A DNA stretch of 64,000 nt from Chloroflexota bacterium (GTDB lineage Bacteria > Chloroflexota > Anaerolineae > Aggregatilineales > Phototrophicaceae). Under the pieces are notes generated by a model. The model was not told the DNA's origin and did not search any database. It saw only the letters and a program-made list of their open reading frames with translations. The DNA lies in NCBI GenBank assembly GCA_026707665.1, contig JAPOWK010000117.1, forward strand, positions 16,901 through 80,900, given 5' to 3'. The position numbers and the translations under genes were made by a program. This document shows positions 18,651 through 25,419 of this stretch, in pieces. Within the stretch, counting starts at the first letter, position 1. Each line of letters opens with the position of its first letter.

Positions 18651-18695
18651 ACCCCATCCCCAGGCCCCTTCCCCAGCCAGCTAGGGAAGGGGAGC
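18651..18695. repeat. solo arm of the ACCCCATCCCC repeat
   Basis: ACCCCATCCCCAGG followed by CCCCTTCCCC...GGGAAGGGG. It lies between cobA and the sulfite reductase gene, 22 nt before the reductase ATG, and so inside the presumed operon. With the arm at 16331 it brackets the reductase gene in inverted orientation. Confidence 0.75.
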
Positions 18696-18749
18696 GAAAT
18701 GCAGCGGACACAAGGTAAATTGCGTGGGCGGCGGTTTCTCCGCTCGCGT

Positions 18750-19529
18750 CTACAAAGCCATCAATACTTCTTTCTGCAACACGTCGAACCAGGCGACGCC
18801 CGCTTGACGCAGCCGCACGACATCGCCAACAACCGTGATTGCCGGCGGTTGAATGTGCTCTGCCCGCGCGATGCCCGCGATCGTGTCGAGCGTACCGATT
18901 CGTGTGCGCTGGCGCCGGGTTGCGCCCCATTCGATGACGGCGGCTGGCGTCTCGCCATCCAGGCCATGATTCTGCAATTGGCGCGTGATCTCGCAAAGCC
19001 GCATGACGCCCATCATGATGACGATGGTGCCGCCAATCTGCGCGAGTGCGGCGTAGTTGATGCTGCTCTCGGGTTTCGTCGGATCTTCATGTCCGGTAAT
19101 CACCGTGAATGAACTGCTGACGTGGCGGTGCGTCAAGGGAATGCCGGCGTATGCGGGAACCGCATTGACGCTCGATACGCCAGGTACAATCTCGAAGGGG
19201 ATGCCATGTTGGCGGCAAGCCAGCGCTTCCTCTCCGCCTCGGCCGAAGACGAGCGGGTCGCCCCCTTTGAGCCGGACGACATCGTAGCCTTGGAGCGCGC
19301 GGTCCAGCAAGATTGCGTTGATCTCTTCCTGCGCCAGGCGATGACGCTTTGGCTGTTTGCCCGCGTCAATCAGTTCGGCATCGGGGCGCGTCTCTTCCAG
19401 CAGTTCGAATGGTATCAGCCGATCGTAGACGACGACATCCGCGCGCCGCAAAAGTCGCAGACCCTTGACGGTAATCAAGTCACTATCGCCGGGACCAGCG
19501 CCGACCAGGTAGACCACCCCACTGCTCAT
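18750..19529 (-). CDS. cobA: uroporphyrinogen-III C-methyltransferase
   Basis: 259 residues, usual length for single-domain SUMT. It adds two SAM-derived methyls to uroporphyrinogen III to form precorrin-2, the first committed step to siroheme. Family motifs: VYLVGAGPGDSDLITVKG at the N-terminus, VVVYDRLI, RLKGGDPLVFGRGGEE and the PGVSSVNAVPAYAGIPLTHR block. ATG at 19529 overlaps the stop of the CbiX gene in ATGA, so the two are translationally coupled. The 38 residues upstream in the ORF track are out of the family. Confidence 0.95.
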   Translation of the reverse strand: MSSGVVYLVGAGPGDSDLITVKGLRLLRRADVVVYDRLIPFELLEETRPDAELIDAGKQPKRHRLAQEEINAILLDRALQGYDVVRLKGGDPLVFGRGGEEALACRQHGIPFEIVPGVSSVNAVPAYAGIPLTHRHVSSSFTVITGHEDPTKPESSINYAALAQIGGTIVIMMGVMRLCEITRQLQNHGLDGETPAAVIEWGATRRQRTRIGTLDTIAGIARAEHIQPPAITVVGDVVRLRQAGVAWFDVLQKEVLMAL

Positions 19530-20857
19530 GACGCGCGGCTCTCCAACTGTCTGGCGGTCGAAAGCCAAAGATTGCAGGCAGACCGACACGGCAAGGTCGC
19601 GCCTGCGTCGCCGGGGGACCACCAGGCCGGCTCCCGCACACAATTTCCGCAGATCTTGTCCAATGTCATTTCAATCACGTTCTGTGGCAGGCGGTGAATG
19701 TCTTTGAACATGCCGTTTTGCCGCAGCCCGATATCCTCCAATGATTCACTCTTTAGCGCGCCGCGCTTATTCGCCGCCCAGTCGGCGACCAGACCAGGAT
19801 AAATGGTTTCGATCACGGCATGCGCGTCTTGGGCAGCATCCAGGTCTACACGCCAGCCGGCAGGCAAATCCGCGCTTGTCACCAAGGGACGGAAGGGATT
19901 CTCGCGTATGAATGCCCGCAATTCCGCCGGCGCCGAGAGCGCGATGCCGTCTGTTTCATTGTCTCGATGCCAGGCGCGCTCTTCATTTACCATCACTTGG
20001 CCGAATTGTAGAATTTTCTCTGATTCCAGTGCTTGTAGCAAGACACGTCTTCCGGCGCGGGGGAAATGGCGCCAGTTGCCTGTGCTGTCCTTCCGCTGAA
20101 GCGGCAGGCCGGTTTCGCGCGCCAGATCGAGAATGAGCTGGCAAATTGACTCGTCGGCGCCGACCGGTTCGCTGTAGTAGACCGAGCGATCTCTGACCCG
20201 ATTGACCGAATCCAATTCCGCGATGCCGAGCGCGCGTGGAATATCTTGGCGAACGTGCGAGCCGTCAGCCACGAAGTAGGGCAGCGCTATGATATGAGGA
20301 GCGCTTGTGCGTTCGTAGAGGCTGGGAATGTCTGGCTCATCATCGAGATAGACATCGACCGCCTCGCCGAGCCAATTCAATTCGCGAATGCGCTCAGCCT
20401 GATGCCGCGCGGTGTCCCGGCTTTGACGGTTGCGGCTGGTGCCATGACCGATGATGGCGGCGGCGGTTTGTTCGGGCGCCAATTCGTATCGATCTACGAT
20501 GGCGCGCAGTTGCCGTTCAACGATTGACTTCAGCTGAGGATGTTCCCCGAGCGGTCGCGTCAACTGAATCCGCTTGCCAGCGCGTAGCGTAGAATCGCCC
20601 GCCAGGCCAAACTCGGTCGGGATCACTTCGCTGGTGAAGTAGCCGCGCGCCGTGAAGACCGGTACGATGACGACATCGTCCGCTTCGACCGTGTCCAGAA
20701 CTTGTGAGAAGGGCGGCGCTTCCTTCCAGAAGCAAGCGGTGATCTCGTCGGCGACGCCCCAGCGGCGCAAGCGGTCGACGGCGCTCCAGACGATGCCGGC
20801 TGTATTGGCGCTGACATGGGAGCCGTGCCCGGCCAGGATCAGAGCGACTCCGCTCAC
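19526..20857 (-). CDS. CbiX-type sirohydrochlorin chelatase fused to DR2241-like domain
   Basis: 443 residues. The first 215 or so form two CbiX halves with GHGSH and, later, GHGTSRN; the family inserts Fe or Co into sirohydrochlorin. The remainder resembles the DR2241 module: its end has a Cys cluster CGNC...CRSAC that fits a 4Fe-4S site. GTG at 20857 overlaps the upstream stop in GTGA and has VALILAGHGS directly after it. Placed between precorrin-2 dehydrogenase and SUMT it probably does the ferrochelatase step for siroheme. The function of the DR2241 part is not established. Confidence 0.85.
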   Translation of the reverse strand: MSGVALILAGHGSHVSANTAGIVWSAVDRLRRWGVADEITACFWKEAPPFSQVLDTVEADDVVIVPVFTARGYFTSEVIPTEFGLAGDSTLRAGKRIQLTRPLGEHPQLKSIVERQLRAIVDRYELAPEQTAAAIIGHGTSRNRQSRDTARHQAERIRELNWLGEAVDVYLDDEPDIPSLYERTSAPHIIALPYFVADGSHVRQDIPRALGIAELDSVNRVRDRSVYYSEPVGADESICQLILDLARETGLPLQRKDSTGNWRHFPRAGRRVLLQALESEKILQFGQVMVNEERAWHRDNETDGIALSAPAELRAFIRENPFRPLVTSADLPAGWRVDLDAAQDAHAVIETIYPGLVADWAANKRGALKSESLEDIGLRQNGMFKDIHRLPQNVIEMTLDKICGNCVREPAWWSPGDAGATLPCRSACNLWLSTARQLESRAS

Positions 20858-21504
20858 TCGGCTATTCCCTTCTGCACGATCTGCTGAAAGACAGAGCGCG
20901 CTTGCTCGGGCTTGCCGTCGCGAAGGAGGGCGAGCACATCCGAATTCAAGACATCTTGGTAAAGCGCTTGGCGAGCAGGCTGCGAGCCATTTACTTCCTG
21001 CGCGCACTCACGATAGGCGCCCAGCCAATCGGCGAGTATGGCGTATTCTTCACCGATGTCCTCAGCCAGCTTGGCTTTGAGCGCTCGCAGCAGAGCCGGC
21101 GATTTGCCGCCCGTGCTCAACGCGACAGTGAGCGGCGGCTTGTTAATCTGCGCCATGTTGCTAAAGTCGCTGTCCATGCTGCTGCCGTTCGCTACATTGC
21201 AGAGGGCGCGGATGCGATGCGCGTCTTGGGCAACTGTCTGATTGACGCGCTCGTCATCGGTCGCGGCGATGACCAGGACGGGCATGTAGTCGTTGAACAT
21301 GTCGCGCTGATATTTGGATTGGATCCAGACGAACGCGCCCTGGTCCAAGATTTCGCGCATAGCTGGCGCAATCTCCGGGCTGATCAGAAAAACGCGCGCG
21401 CCCGCTTGCAGCAGTCGCTCGACCTTGCGCGCCGCGACCCGCCCGCCGCCCACAACGGCGACCGGCTTGTCTTGCAAGTGCAGCATGATTGGATAGCCGC
21501 TCAT
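20854..21504 (-). CDS. precorrin-2 dehydrogenase (siroheme synthase N-terminal type)
   Basis: 216 residues from the ATG at 21504, with GAGG nine bases upstream. It oxidises precorrin-2 to sirohydrochlorin with NAD+. The Rossmann start MLHLQDKPVAVVGGGRVAARKVERLLQAGA and VIAATDDERVN and NPPLTVALSTGGKSPAL are typical of SirC/Met8/CysG-N. The gene begins 4 nt after cysH ends and overlaps the chelatase gene, so one operon. The long N-terminal extension in the ORF track is antisense to cysH coding and not real. Confidence 0.93.
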   Translation of the reverse strand: MSGYPIMLHLQDKPVAVVGGGRVAARKVERLLQAGARVFLISPEIAPAMREILDQGAFVWIQSKYQRDMFNDYMPVLVIAATDDERVNQTVAQDAHRIRALCNVANGSSMDSDFSNMAQINKPPLTVALSTGGKSPALLRALKAKLAEDIGEEYAILADWLGAYRECAQEVNGSQPARQALYQDVLNSDVLALLRDGKPEQARSVFQQIVQKGIAE

Positions 21505-21508
21505 TGAT

Positions 21509-22228
21509 TTATGCCTCGACGCTGCGTGCCGCGAGTGAAGGCAGCGGCAAGTGAATGCCACACTCGATCTTGCCCTGGTTCGCCCAGCGGCCGCTGCGGA
21601 GATGGTCGTCTTCGCCCGCGGCTTTGGTGCAGGTCCAGCAACCGATGCTGGGATAGCCAATATCGTGCAGGCGGTTGTAGGGCAGGTCGTGCTCATGAAT
21701 GTATTGCCAGACAGCTTCCTCGGTCCAGTTGGCGAAGGGCGCGATTTTGATGGATCGGTTGCGCGCGTCGCGGCTGATGATTGGCGTGGCAGCGCGCTGC
21801 GAAGACTGATCGCGGCGCACGCCAGTGACCCAGGCGTCAAAACCGACGAGGGCGTCGCGCAAGGGAATGGTCTTGCGGATATGGCAGCAGCGATCGGGGT
21901 TGCGCTCCCATAGGCGATCGCCATAGTCGCGGGCTTGCTGCGCCGGCGTCTGACGCGGTTTGATGCGCCGCAGATCAAGATTGAAGCGCGCTTCCAGATT
22001 GTCCATCAGGTCCTGCGTCTCGGGGAAGAGCAAGCCCGTATCCAGCGTCAGCACGGGCGTACGCGGCGCGATGCGCTGCATCATGTGCAGGGTCGCGATG
22101 CCGGTCACCTGAAAGCTGGTAACGATGGCGAGTTTGTCGCCGAATGAATCGCTCGCCCAGGTCAGAATCTCGAATGGGCTGGCTGTTTCAAATTGCTCGG
22201 CGTGTGACTGAATCTGTGAGTTTAGCAT
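21509..22228 (-). CDS. cysH: assimilatory APS (adenylylsulfate) reductase
   Basis: 239 residues. It reduces APS (or PAPS) to sulfite with thioredoxin. It has the PP-loop-like start SFQVTGIATLHMM, the cluster ligands Cys114-Cys115 (RCCHIRK) and Cys197/Cys200 (GCWTCTKA), and the catalytic Cys223 in KIECGIH. The presence of the CC...CxxC 4Fe-4S set indicates the bacterial APS-type enzyme, as PAPS-specific E. coli CysH lacks it. The ATG follows CCGGAGACGAA. It is the first enzyme gene of the operon and lies directly behind two tandem Cys-rich leader/terminator units. No ATP sulfurylase is seen in the window. Confidence 0.95.
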   Translation of the reverse strand: MLNSQIQSHAEQFETASPFEILTWASDSFGDKLAIVTSFQVTGIATLHMMQRIAPRTPVLTLDTGLLFPETQDLMDNLEARFNLDLRRIKPRQTPAQQARDYGDRLWERNPDRCCHIRKTIPLRDALVGFDAWVTGVRRDQSSQRAATPIISRDARNRSIKIAPFANWTEEAVWQYIHEHDLPYNRLHDIGYPSIGCWTCTKAAGEDDHLRSGRWANQGKIECGIHLPLPSLAARSVEA

Positions 22229-22264
22229 TTCGTCTCCGGTCTGTAGGGAATTGCCGCATGAAGC

Positions 22265-22292
22265 AAAAAGCGCCTCGGATTATCCGAAGCGC
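22265..22292 (-). terminator. proximal attenuator terminator before cysH
   Basis: Minus-strand GCGCTTCGG / CCGAGGCGC, a 9-bp stem (one U.G) with loop ATAAT, is followed directly by TTTTTGC. It starts 20 nt after the stop codon of the proximal leader peptide and lies 37 nt before cysH. Its 5' arm and loop (CGGATAATCC, 22286-22277) can alternatively pair with GGGTTATCCG inside the leader ORF. Confidence 0.85.
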
Positions 22293-22311
22293 CCCTGAGA
22301 TTCCTGAACGT

Positions 22312-22407
22312 TCACCGGCTACATCGCTGCGCCGGCCGCGGATAACCCTGCCGAATCGGCACGGTACAACAACAGTCCGGACAACAGCACATCATTTTTG
22401 CGATCAT
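22312..22407 (-). CDS. proximal polycysteine leader peptide (31 aa)
   Basis: The ORF reads MIAKMMCCCPDCCCTVPIRQ and continues to a TGA; it is absent from the ORF track because it is short. AGAGGAAC lies seven bases before the ATG. Six of residues 7-14 are Cys. It ends just ahead of an intrinsic terminator and cysH. This is the layout of an amino-acid attenuation leader: scarce Cys-tRNA would stall the ribosome at the Cys run, leaving GGGTTATCCG (codons 20-23) free to pair with the terminator arm, so transcription continues. With ample cysteine the ribosome would reach the stop, mask that segment, and the terminator would form. Sequence layout is seen; the mechanism is inferred. Confidence 0.85.
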   Translation of the reverse strand: MIAKMMCCCPDCCCTVPIRQGYPRPAQRCSR

Positions 22408-22434
22408 TCTAGTTCCTCTTCAGCGCGCTACAAT

Positions 22435-22460
22435 AAAAAAGCCCCGTGTCGTCACGGGGC
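22435..22460 (-). terminator. distal attenuator terminator
   Basis: Minus-strand GCCCCGTG-ACGA-CACGGGGC, a perfect 8-bp stem with a 4-nt loop, followed by TTTTTT. It is a textbook intrinsic terminator, located 35 nt after the stop of the distal leader and 28 nt before the start of the proximal leader. Confidence 0.9.
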
Positions 22461-22494
22461 ATCTCGATTCTGCTTGCTGCGCGTCAATCACGAT

Positions 22495-22587
22495 CTAGCA
22501 AAGCGCCACCGTACGACTCTCGGTCGAACCTGTCTGACAACAACACGGACAGCAGCACAAGCAAGTCACAAATGAAATCTTACTCAT
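22495..22587 (-). CDS. distal polycysteine leader peptide (30 aa)
   Basis: The ORF reads MSKISFVTCLCCCPCCCQTG and continues to VALC and TAG. Seven Cys codons lie within nine positions (9-17), with an eighth at the last sense codon. The candidate promoter at 22605-22633 puts the transcript start about 11 nt before this ATG; TTGGAA is the only ribosome-site-like sequence. A GTG at 22569 is an alternative start that keeps the Cys run. A strong terminator follows. The CCC-P-x-CCC core is shared with the second leader, suggesting duplication or convergent selection for a cysteine sensor. Confidence 0.8.
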   Translation of the reverse strand: MSKISFVTCLCCCPCCCQTGSTESRTVALC

Positions 22588-22604
22588 TTCCAACGCTGAA
22601 CAAG

Positions 22605-22633
22605 AGCTTAGCGCAAACTTCAATATCTGTCAA
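22605..22633 (-). promoter_or_regulatory. candidate promoter of the cysH operon
   Basis: TTGACA (22633-22628), 17 nt, TAAGCT (22610-22605). The -35 is perfect and the -10 moderate. It sits immediately upstream of the first leader peptide, so the transcript would run through both leaders and terminators into cysH. Confidence 0.65.
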
Positions 22634-22682
22634 GCGGTTGCTGATAAATCGCTGGAATTGACCAAATTCGTGCGCCGACCGC

Positions 22683-23450
22683 TTAGCTGCTGCCCATTCT
22701 AAGCGCGCCATCGAGGCGGATCGTCTCGCCGTTGAGCATTTCGTTCTCGACGATTTGCTGCGCCAGTTGAGCGTATTCGGCCGGCTGGCCCAATCGCTGG
22801 GGGAAGGGCATTTGGGCGCTTAGGGACGCGCGCAGGTCGTCCGGCAGGCTGCCGAGCAAGGGCGTATCAAAGATGCCCGGCGCGATGGTGCAGACGCGAA
22901 TCCCATAGCGAGCCAGATCGCGGGCTATCGGCAGAGTCATGCCGACAATGCCGCCCTTGGAAGCGGCGTAAGCAGCTTGCCCGATTTGGCCTTCGTAAGC
23001 GGCGACGGAAGCGGTGTTGACGATGACACCACGCTCGCCGGAGGGCAGGGGCGCATTCTCCGCCATGACCGCGCTCGCCAGCCGGATAACATTAAAGGTC
23101 CCAATCAGGTTGATGCCTATGACCGTCGCAAATGCCTCCAGGGGATGCGGTCCGCGGCTGCTGGTCGTGCGCAGGGCGATGCCGACGCCGGCGCAGTTGA
23201 TAAGGACGTTGAGCCCGCCAAACTCGGCGGCAGTGTAGTCAAGCGCTGCTTGTATGGCGTCCGCGCTGGTTACATCGGCCTGGATGAAGCGCGCCCGCTC
23301 GCCCAATTCGGCGCTGAGAGCTTGGCTTTTTTCCTCATCGCGGTCGAGAATCAGCACGCGCGCGCCGCAATCAATGAAGCGTTTTGCCGTGCCCGCGCCC
23401 AGGCCGGACGCGCCACCGGTGATTAGCGCGACGACATCTTGCATCTTCAT
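22683..23450 (-). CDS. SDR oxidoreductase, 3-hydroxyacyl-CoA dehydrogenase (HSD10-like)
   Basis: 255 residues. The Rossmann motif [21 protein letters not shown] and the catalytic YAASKGG with upstream Ser ([10 protein letters not shown]) define a classical SDR. The loop [18 protein letters not shown] and [20 protein letters not shown] match the type-II 3-hydroxyacyl-CoA dehydrogenase / HSD10 group, NAD+-dependent in fatty-acid or branched-chain degradation. It ends 50 nt upstream of the cysH-operon promoter on the same strand but has its own control region. Confidence 0.85.
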   Translation of the reverse strand: MKMQDVVALITGGASGLGAGTAKRFIDCGARVLILDRDEEKSQALSAELGERARFIQADVTSADAIQAALDYTAAEFGGLNVLINCAGVGIALRTTSSRGPHPLEAFATVIGINLIGTFNVIRLASAVMAENAPLPSGERGVIVNTASVAAYEGQIGQAAYAASKGGIVGMTLPIARDLARYGIRVCTIAPGIFDTPLLGSLPDDLRASLSAQMPFPQRLGQPAEYAQLAQQIVENEMLNGETIRLDGALRMGSS

Positions 23451-23574
23451 TCGCGTAACCTACGTAAGACGTACCAAGTTAGCATTGCTAGACTCGTGCG
23501 ATAGATCGAAAAGCAGCATTGTACAGTGTAGGGCTTGTCCGGTAATAGCGAAAGCCGGTATCCGGCACGATTTC

Positions 23575-23736
23575 ACCCCATCCCCGGCCCTTCCCCAGTG
23601 AACTTGGGAAGGGTGACTCGACGCCGGTAGTGGTAATTCGGGTGCTACAACTGTGAGCCAGGTGGGCTAGCTTTTTCGCGGCAAATGCGTTCCCCCTTCC
23701 CTAGCTCGCTGGGGAAGGGGGTTGGGGGGATGGGGT
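23575..23736. repeat. 162-bp composite inverted-repeat (MITE-like) element, copy 1
   Basis: It begins ACCCCATCCCCGGCCCTTCC and ends GGGGGGATGGGGT, so the termini are inverted repeats. Each arm carries an inner hairpin (CCCTTCCC...GGGAAGGG). The roughly 70-nt centre is also shared with the second copy at 54301-54462, which has the same 162-nt length and the opposite orientation. No coding capacity. It sits between the SDR gene and the 3' end of rho. Confidence 0.85.
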
Positions 23737-23748
23737 GGATTTCCGTCG

Positions 23749-25017
23749 CTAACGACCGTTGCTGCCATGCAAGCTGTTGAGGAATTCCTCGTTGGTGTCG
23801 TAGAGCCGGAAGTTATGCAGCAGTTGATCGGTGGCGCCGGCGATGCCTTCCGGCTGTTCGGCCAGATGCGACCACATGCGGCGCATCGTATAAACGCGCT
23901 GCAAAACATCGGGACCCAGCAGCAATTCCTCGCGCCGAGTGGAGGACTGCTCGATATCAAAGGCGGGGAAGATTCGCCGTTCCTGTAGCTTGCGGCTGAG
24001 GTGCAACTCCATATTGCCCGTGCCTTTGAATTCTTCATAAATCACATCGTCCATTTTGCTGCCGGTATTTACCAGGCAGGTGGCGACGATGGTGAGGCTG
24101 CCGCCTTCTTCGACATTGCGGGCGGCGCCGAAAAGCCGCTTCGGCGGATGAATGGCTGATGGATCGAGACCGCCGGAAAGCGTGCGACCGCTGGTGGGCA
24201 CGACGAGGTTGTAAGCGCGCGCCAGCCGGGTGACGCTATCCAGCATCATCACGACATGACGCTTGACTTCGACCAGGCGCTTGGCTCGCTCCAGCGCCAT
24301 TTCAGCGACGCGTACGTGATGATGGACCGGGTCGTCGAATGTCGAGGCGATGACCTCGGCGTCGACCGAGCGATCCATGTCGGTGACCTCTTCCGGGCGC
24401 TCGCCGATCAGCGCCATCATGAGATGCACATCGGGATAGTTGGTGCTGATGGCGTTGGCGACGTCTTTGAGCACGGTTGTCTTGCCCGCTTTCGGTGGCG
24501 AGACGATCAAGCCGCGCTGGCCGAAGCCGATCGGCGCGATGAGATTGAGCATGCGCGTGGACATGATGCGCGGGAGCGTCTCGAGATCAAAGCGGACTTC
24601 AGGGAAGATCGGCGTGAGCCGCTCGAAATTGGGACGTTGCTTGACTTCATGCGGATTCAGCCCGTTGACCGAGTCCACGCGGAGCAGACCGTAATAGCGT
24701 TCCGTGTCCTTTGGCGGGCGCACTTGCCCGATGACCATGTCGCCGGTGCGCAAGCCAAACTTCTTGATTTGCGTCTGGCTGACGTAGATGTCATTTTTGC
24801 CCGGGAGATAACCTTCGGCGCGCAGGAATCCGATGCCGTCGTCGACGACTTCCAAGATGCCGCCGCGCAGCTGGTGCCCGCGCCGCTCGGCGTCTTGACG
24901 GAGCAGGCCAATGATCAGGTCCTGCTTTTTTAGCCGGCTGAAGCGGGGCACGTGATGGTTGCGCGCCATTGAGCGCAATTCGGGCAGCGTTTTTGATTCA
25001 AGGTTCGCGATATTCAT
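23749..25017 (-). CDS. rho: transcription termination factor Rho
   Basis: 422 residues, a standard Rho. It is a hexameric RNA-dependent ATPase that releases RNA polymerase. The N-terminal helical Rho_N part starts [20 protein letters not shown], the cold-shock RNA-binding domain has [21 protein letters not shown], and the ATPase has Walker [10 protein letters not shown], the Q-loop region and [14 protein letters not shown]. The ATG at 25017 was chosen because the family starts there; the ORF track TTG start adds 53 residues without similarity. Two promoter candidates upstream leave a leader of about 145-200 nt, long enough for autoregulation. Confidence 0.96.
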   Translation of the reverse strand: MNIANLESKTLPELRSMARNHHVPRFSRLKKQDLIIGLLRQDAERRGHQLRGGILEVVDDGIGFLRAEGYLPGKNDIYVSQTQIKKFGLRTGDMVIGQVRPPKDTERYYGLLRVDSVNGLNPHEVKQRPNFERLTPIFPEVRFDLETLPRIMSTRMLNLIAPIGFGQRGLIVSPPKAGKTTVLKDVANAISTNYPDVHLMMALIGERPEEVTDMDRSVDAEVIASTFDDPVHHHVRVAEMALERAKRLVEVKRHVVMMLDSVTRLARAYNLVVPTSGRTLSGGLDPSAIHPPKRLFGAARNVEEGGSLTIVATCLVNTGSKMDDVIYEEFKGTGNMELHLSRKLQERRIFPAFDIEQSSTRREELLLGPDVLQRVYTMRRMWSHLAEQPEGIAGATDQLLHNFRLYDTNEEFLNSLHGSNGR

Positions 25018-25165
25018 TCCGTTCTTCCTGGAACACTTGGCCGCGGCGAGGCAGGTAAATGGGATGCCGCTAGTCTTACTGGTTTCCTGGTTCACAATCG
25101 GAGGGAAACGCTCCGCTCGTAGCTTACGTGGCAGGTCATGCGACATGTCAAGCGAGGTCACTGAC

Positions 25166-25193
25166 ATTGTACGCAAATAAAAGTTTCAGGCAA
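25166..25193 (-). promoter_or_regulatory. second candidate rho promoter
   Basis: TTGCCT, 16 nt, TACAAT on the minus strand, about 150 nt before the rho ATG. Weaker than the upstream candidate at 25221-25249. Confidence 0.4.
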
Positions 25194-25220
25194 GCTAGTG
25201 GAAATCTTGGACGTCAAGGT

Positions 25221-25249
25221 ACTATAACATATAAATTAAGGGGCGTCAA
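25221..25249 (-). promoter_or_regulatory. rho promoter candidate
   Basis: TTGACG (25249-25244), 17 nt, TATAGT (25226-25221). This is one of the best promoter matches in the window. It would give a rho mRNA leader of about 200 nt. Confidence 0.65.
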
Positions 25250-25368
25250 ATGCAAGTATGACAAATGTTTGCGCAGATCTGTTGATGAGCGCTGTAGGGG
25301 TTCAGCATAGACAATCTTAATTGAAGTTTAACGACAAATGCTAGCTGTAAACGCGGTCGCCGAGTGGA

Positions 25369-25390
25369 AACCCCGCCGGATGACGGGGCT
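25369..25390 (-). terminator. weak terminator-like hairpin after the ABC binding-protein gene
   Basis: AGCCCCG / CGGGGTT on the minus strand forms 7 bp around an 8-nt loop, but it is followed only by TCC, not a T-run. It lies 30 nt downstream of the stop codon. Confidence 0.4.
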
Positions 25391-25419
25391 TCCATTGCAT
25401 AGCTTTGCTTTGATGGTGG

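Larger units (their letters stand above)
25018..25419. other. gene-free region between rho and the ABC transporter
   Basis: 402 nt, clearly AT-richer than its neighbours. It contains the two rho promoter candidates and a terminator-like hairpin after the ABC binding-protein gene, annotated separately. Nothing else recognised. Confidence 0.7.

Noticed and set aside
22229-22682. SAM riboswitch or T-box upstream of cysH
   Set aside because: The space is fully taken by two Cys-rich ORFs and two short hairpins; neither the T-box TGGNACC sequence nor SAM-riboswitch helices could be found.
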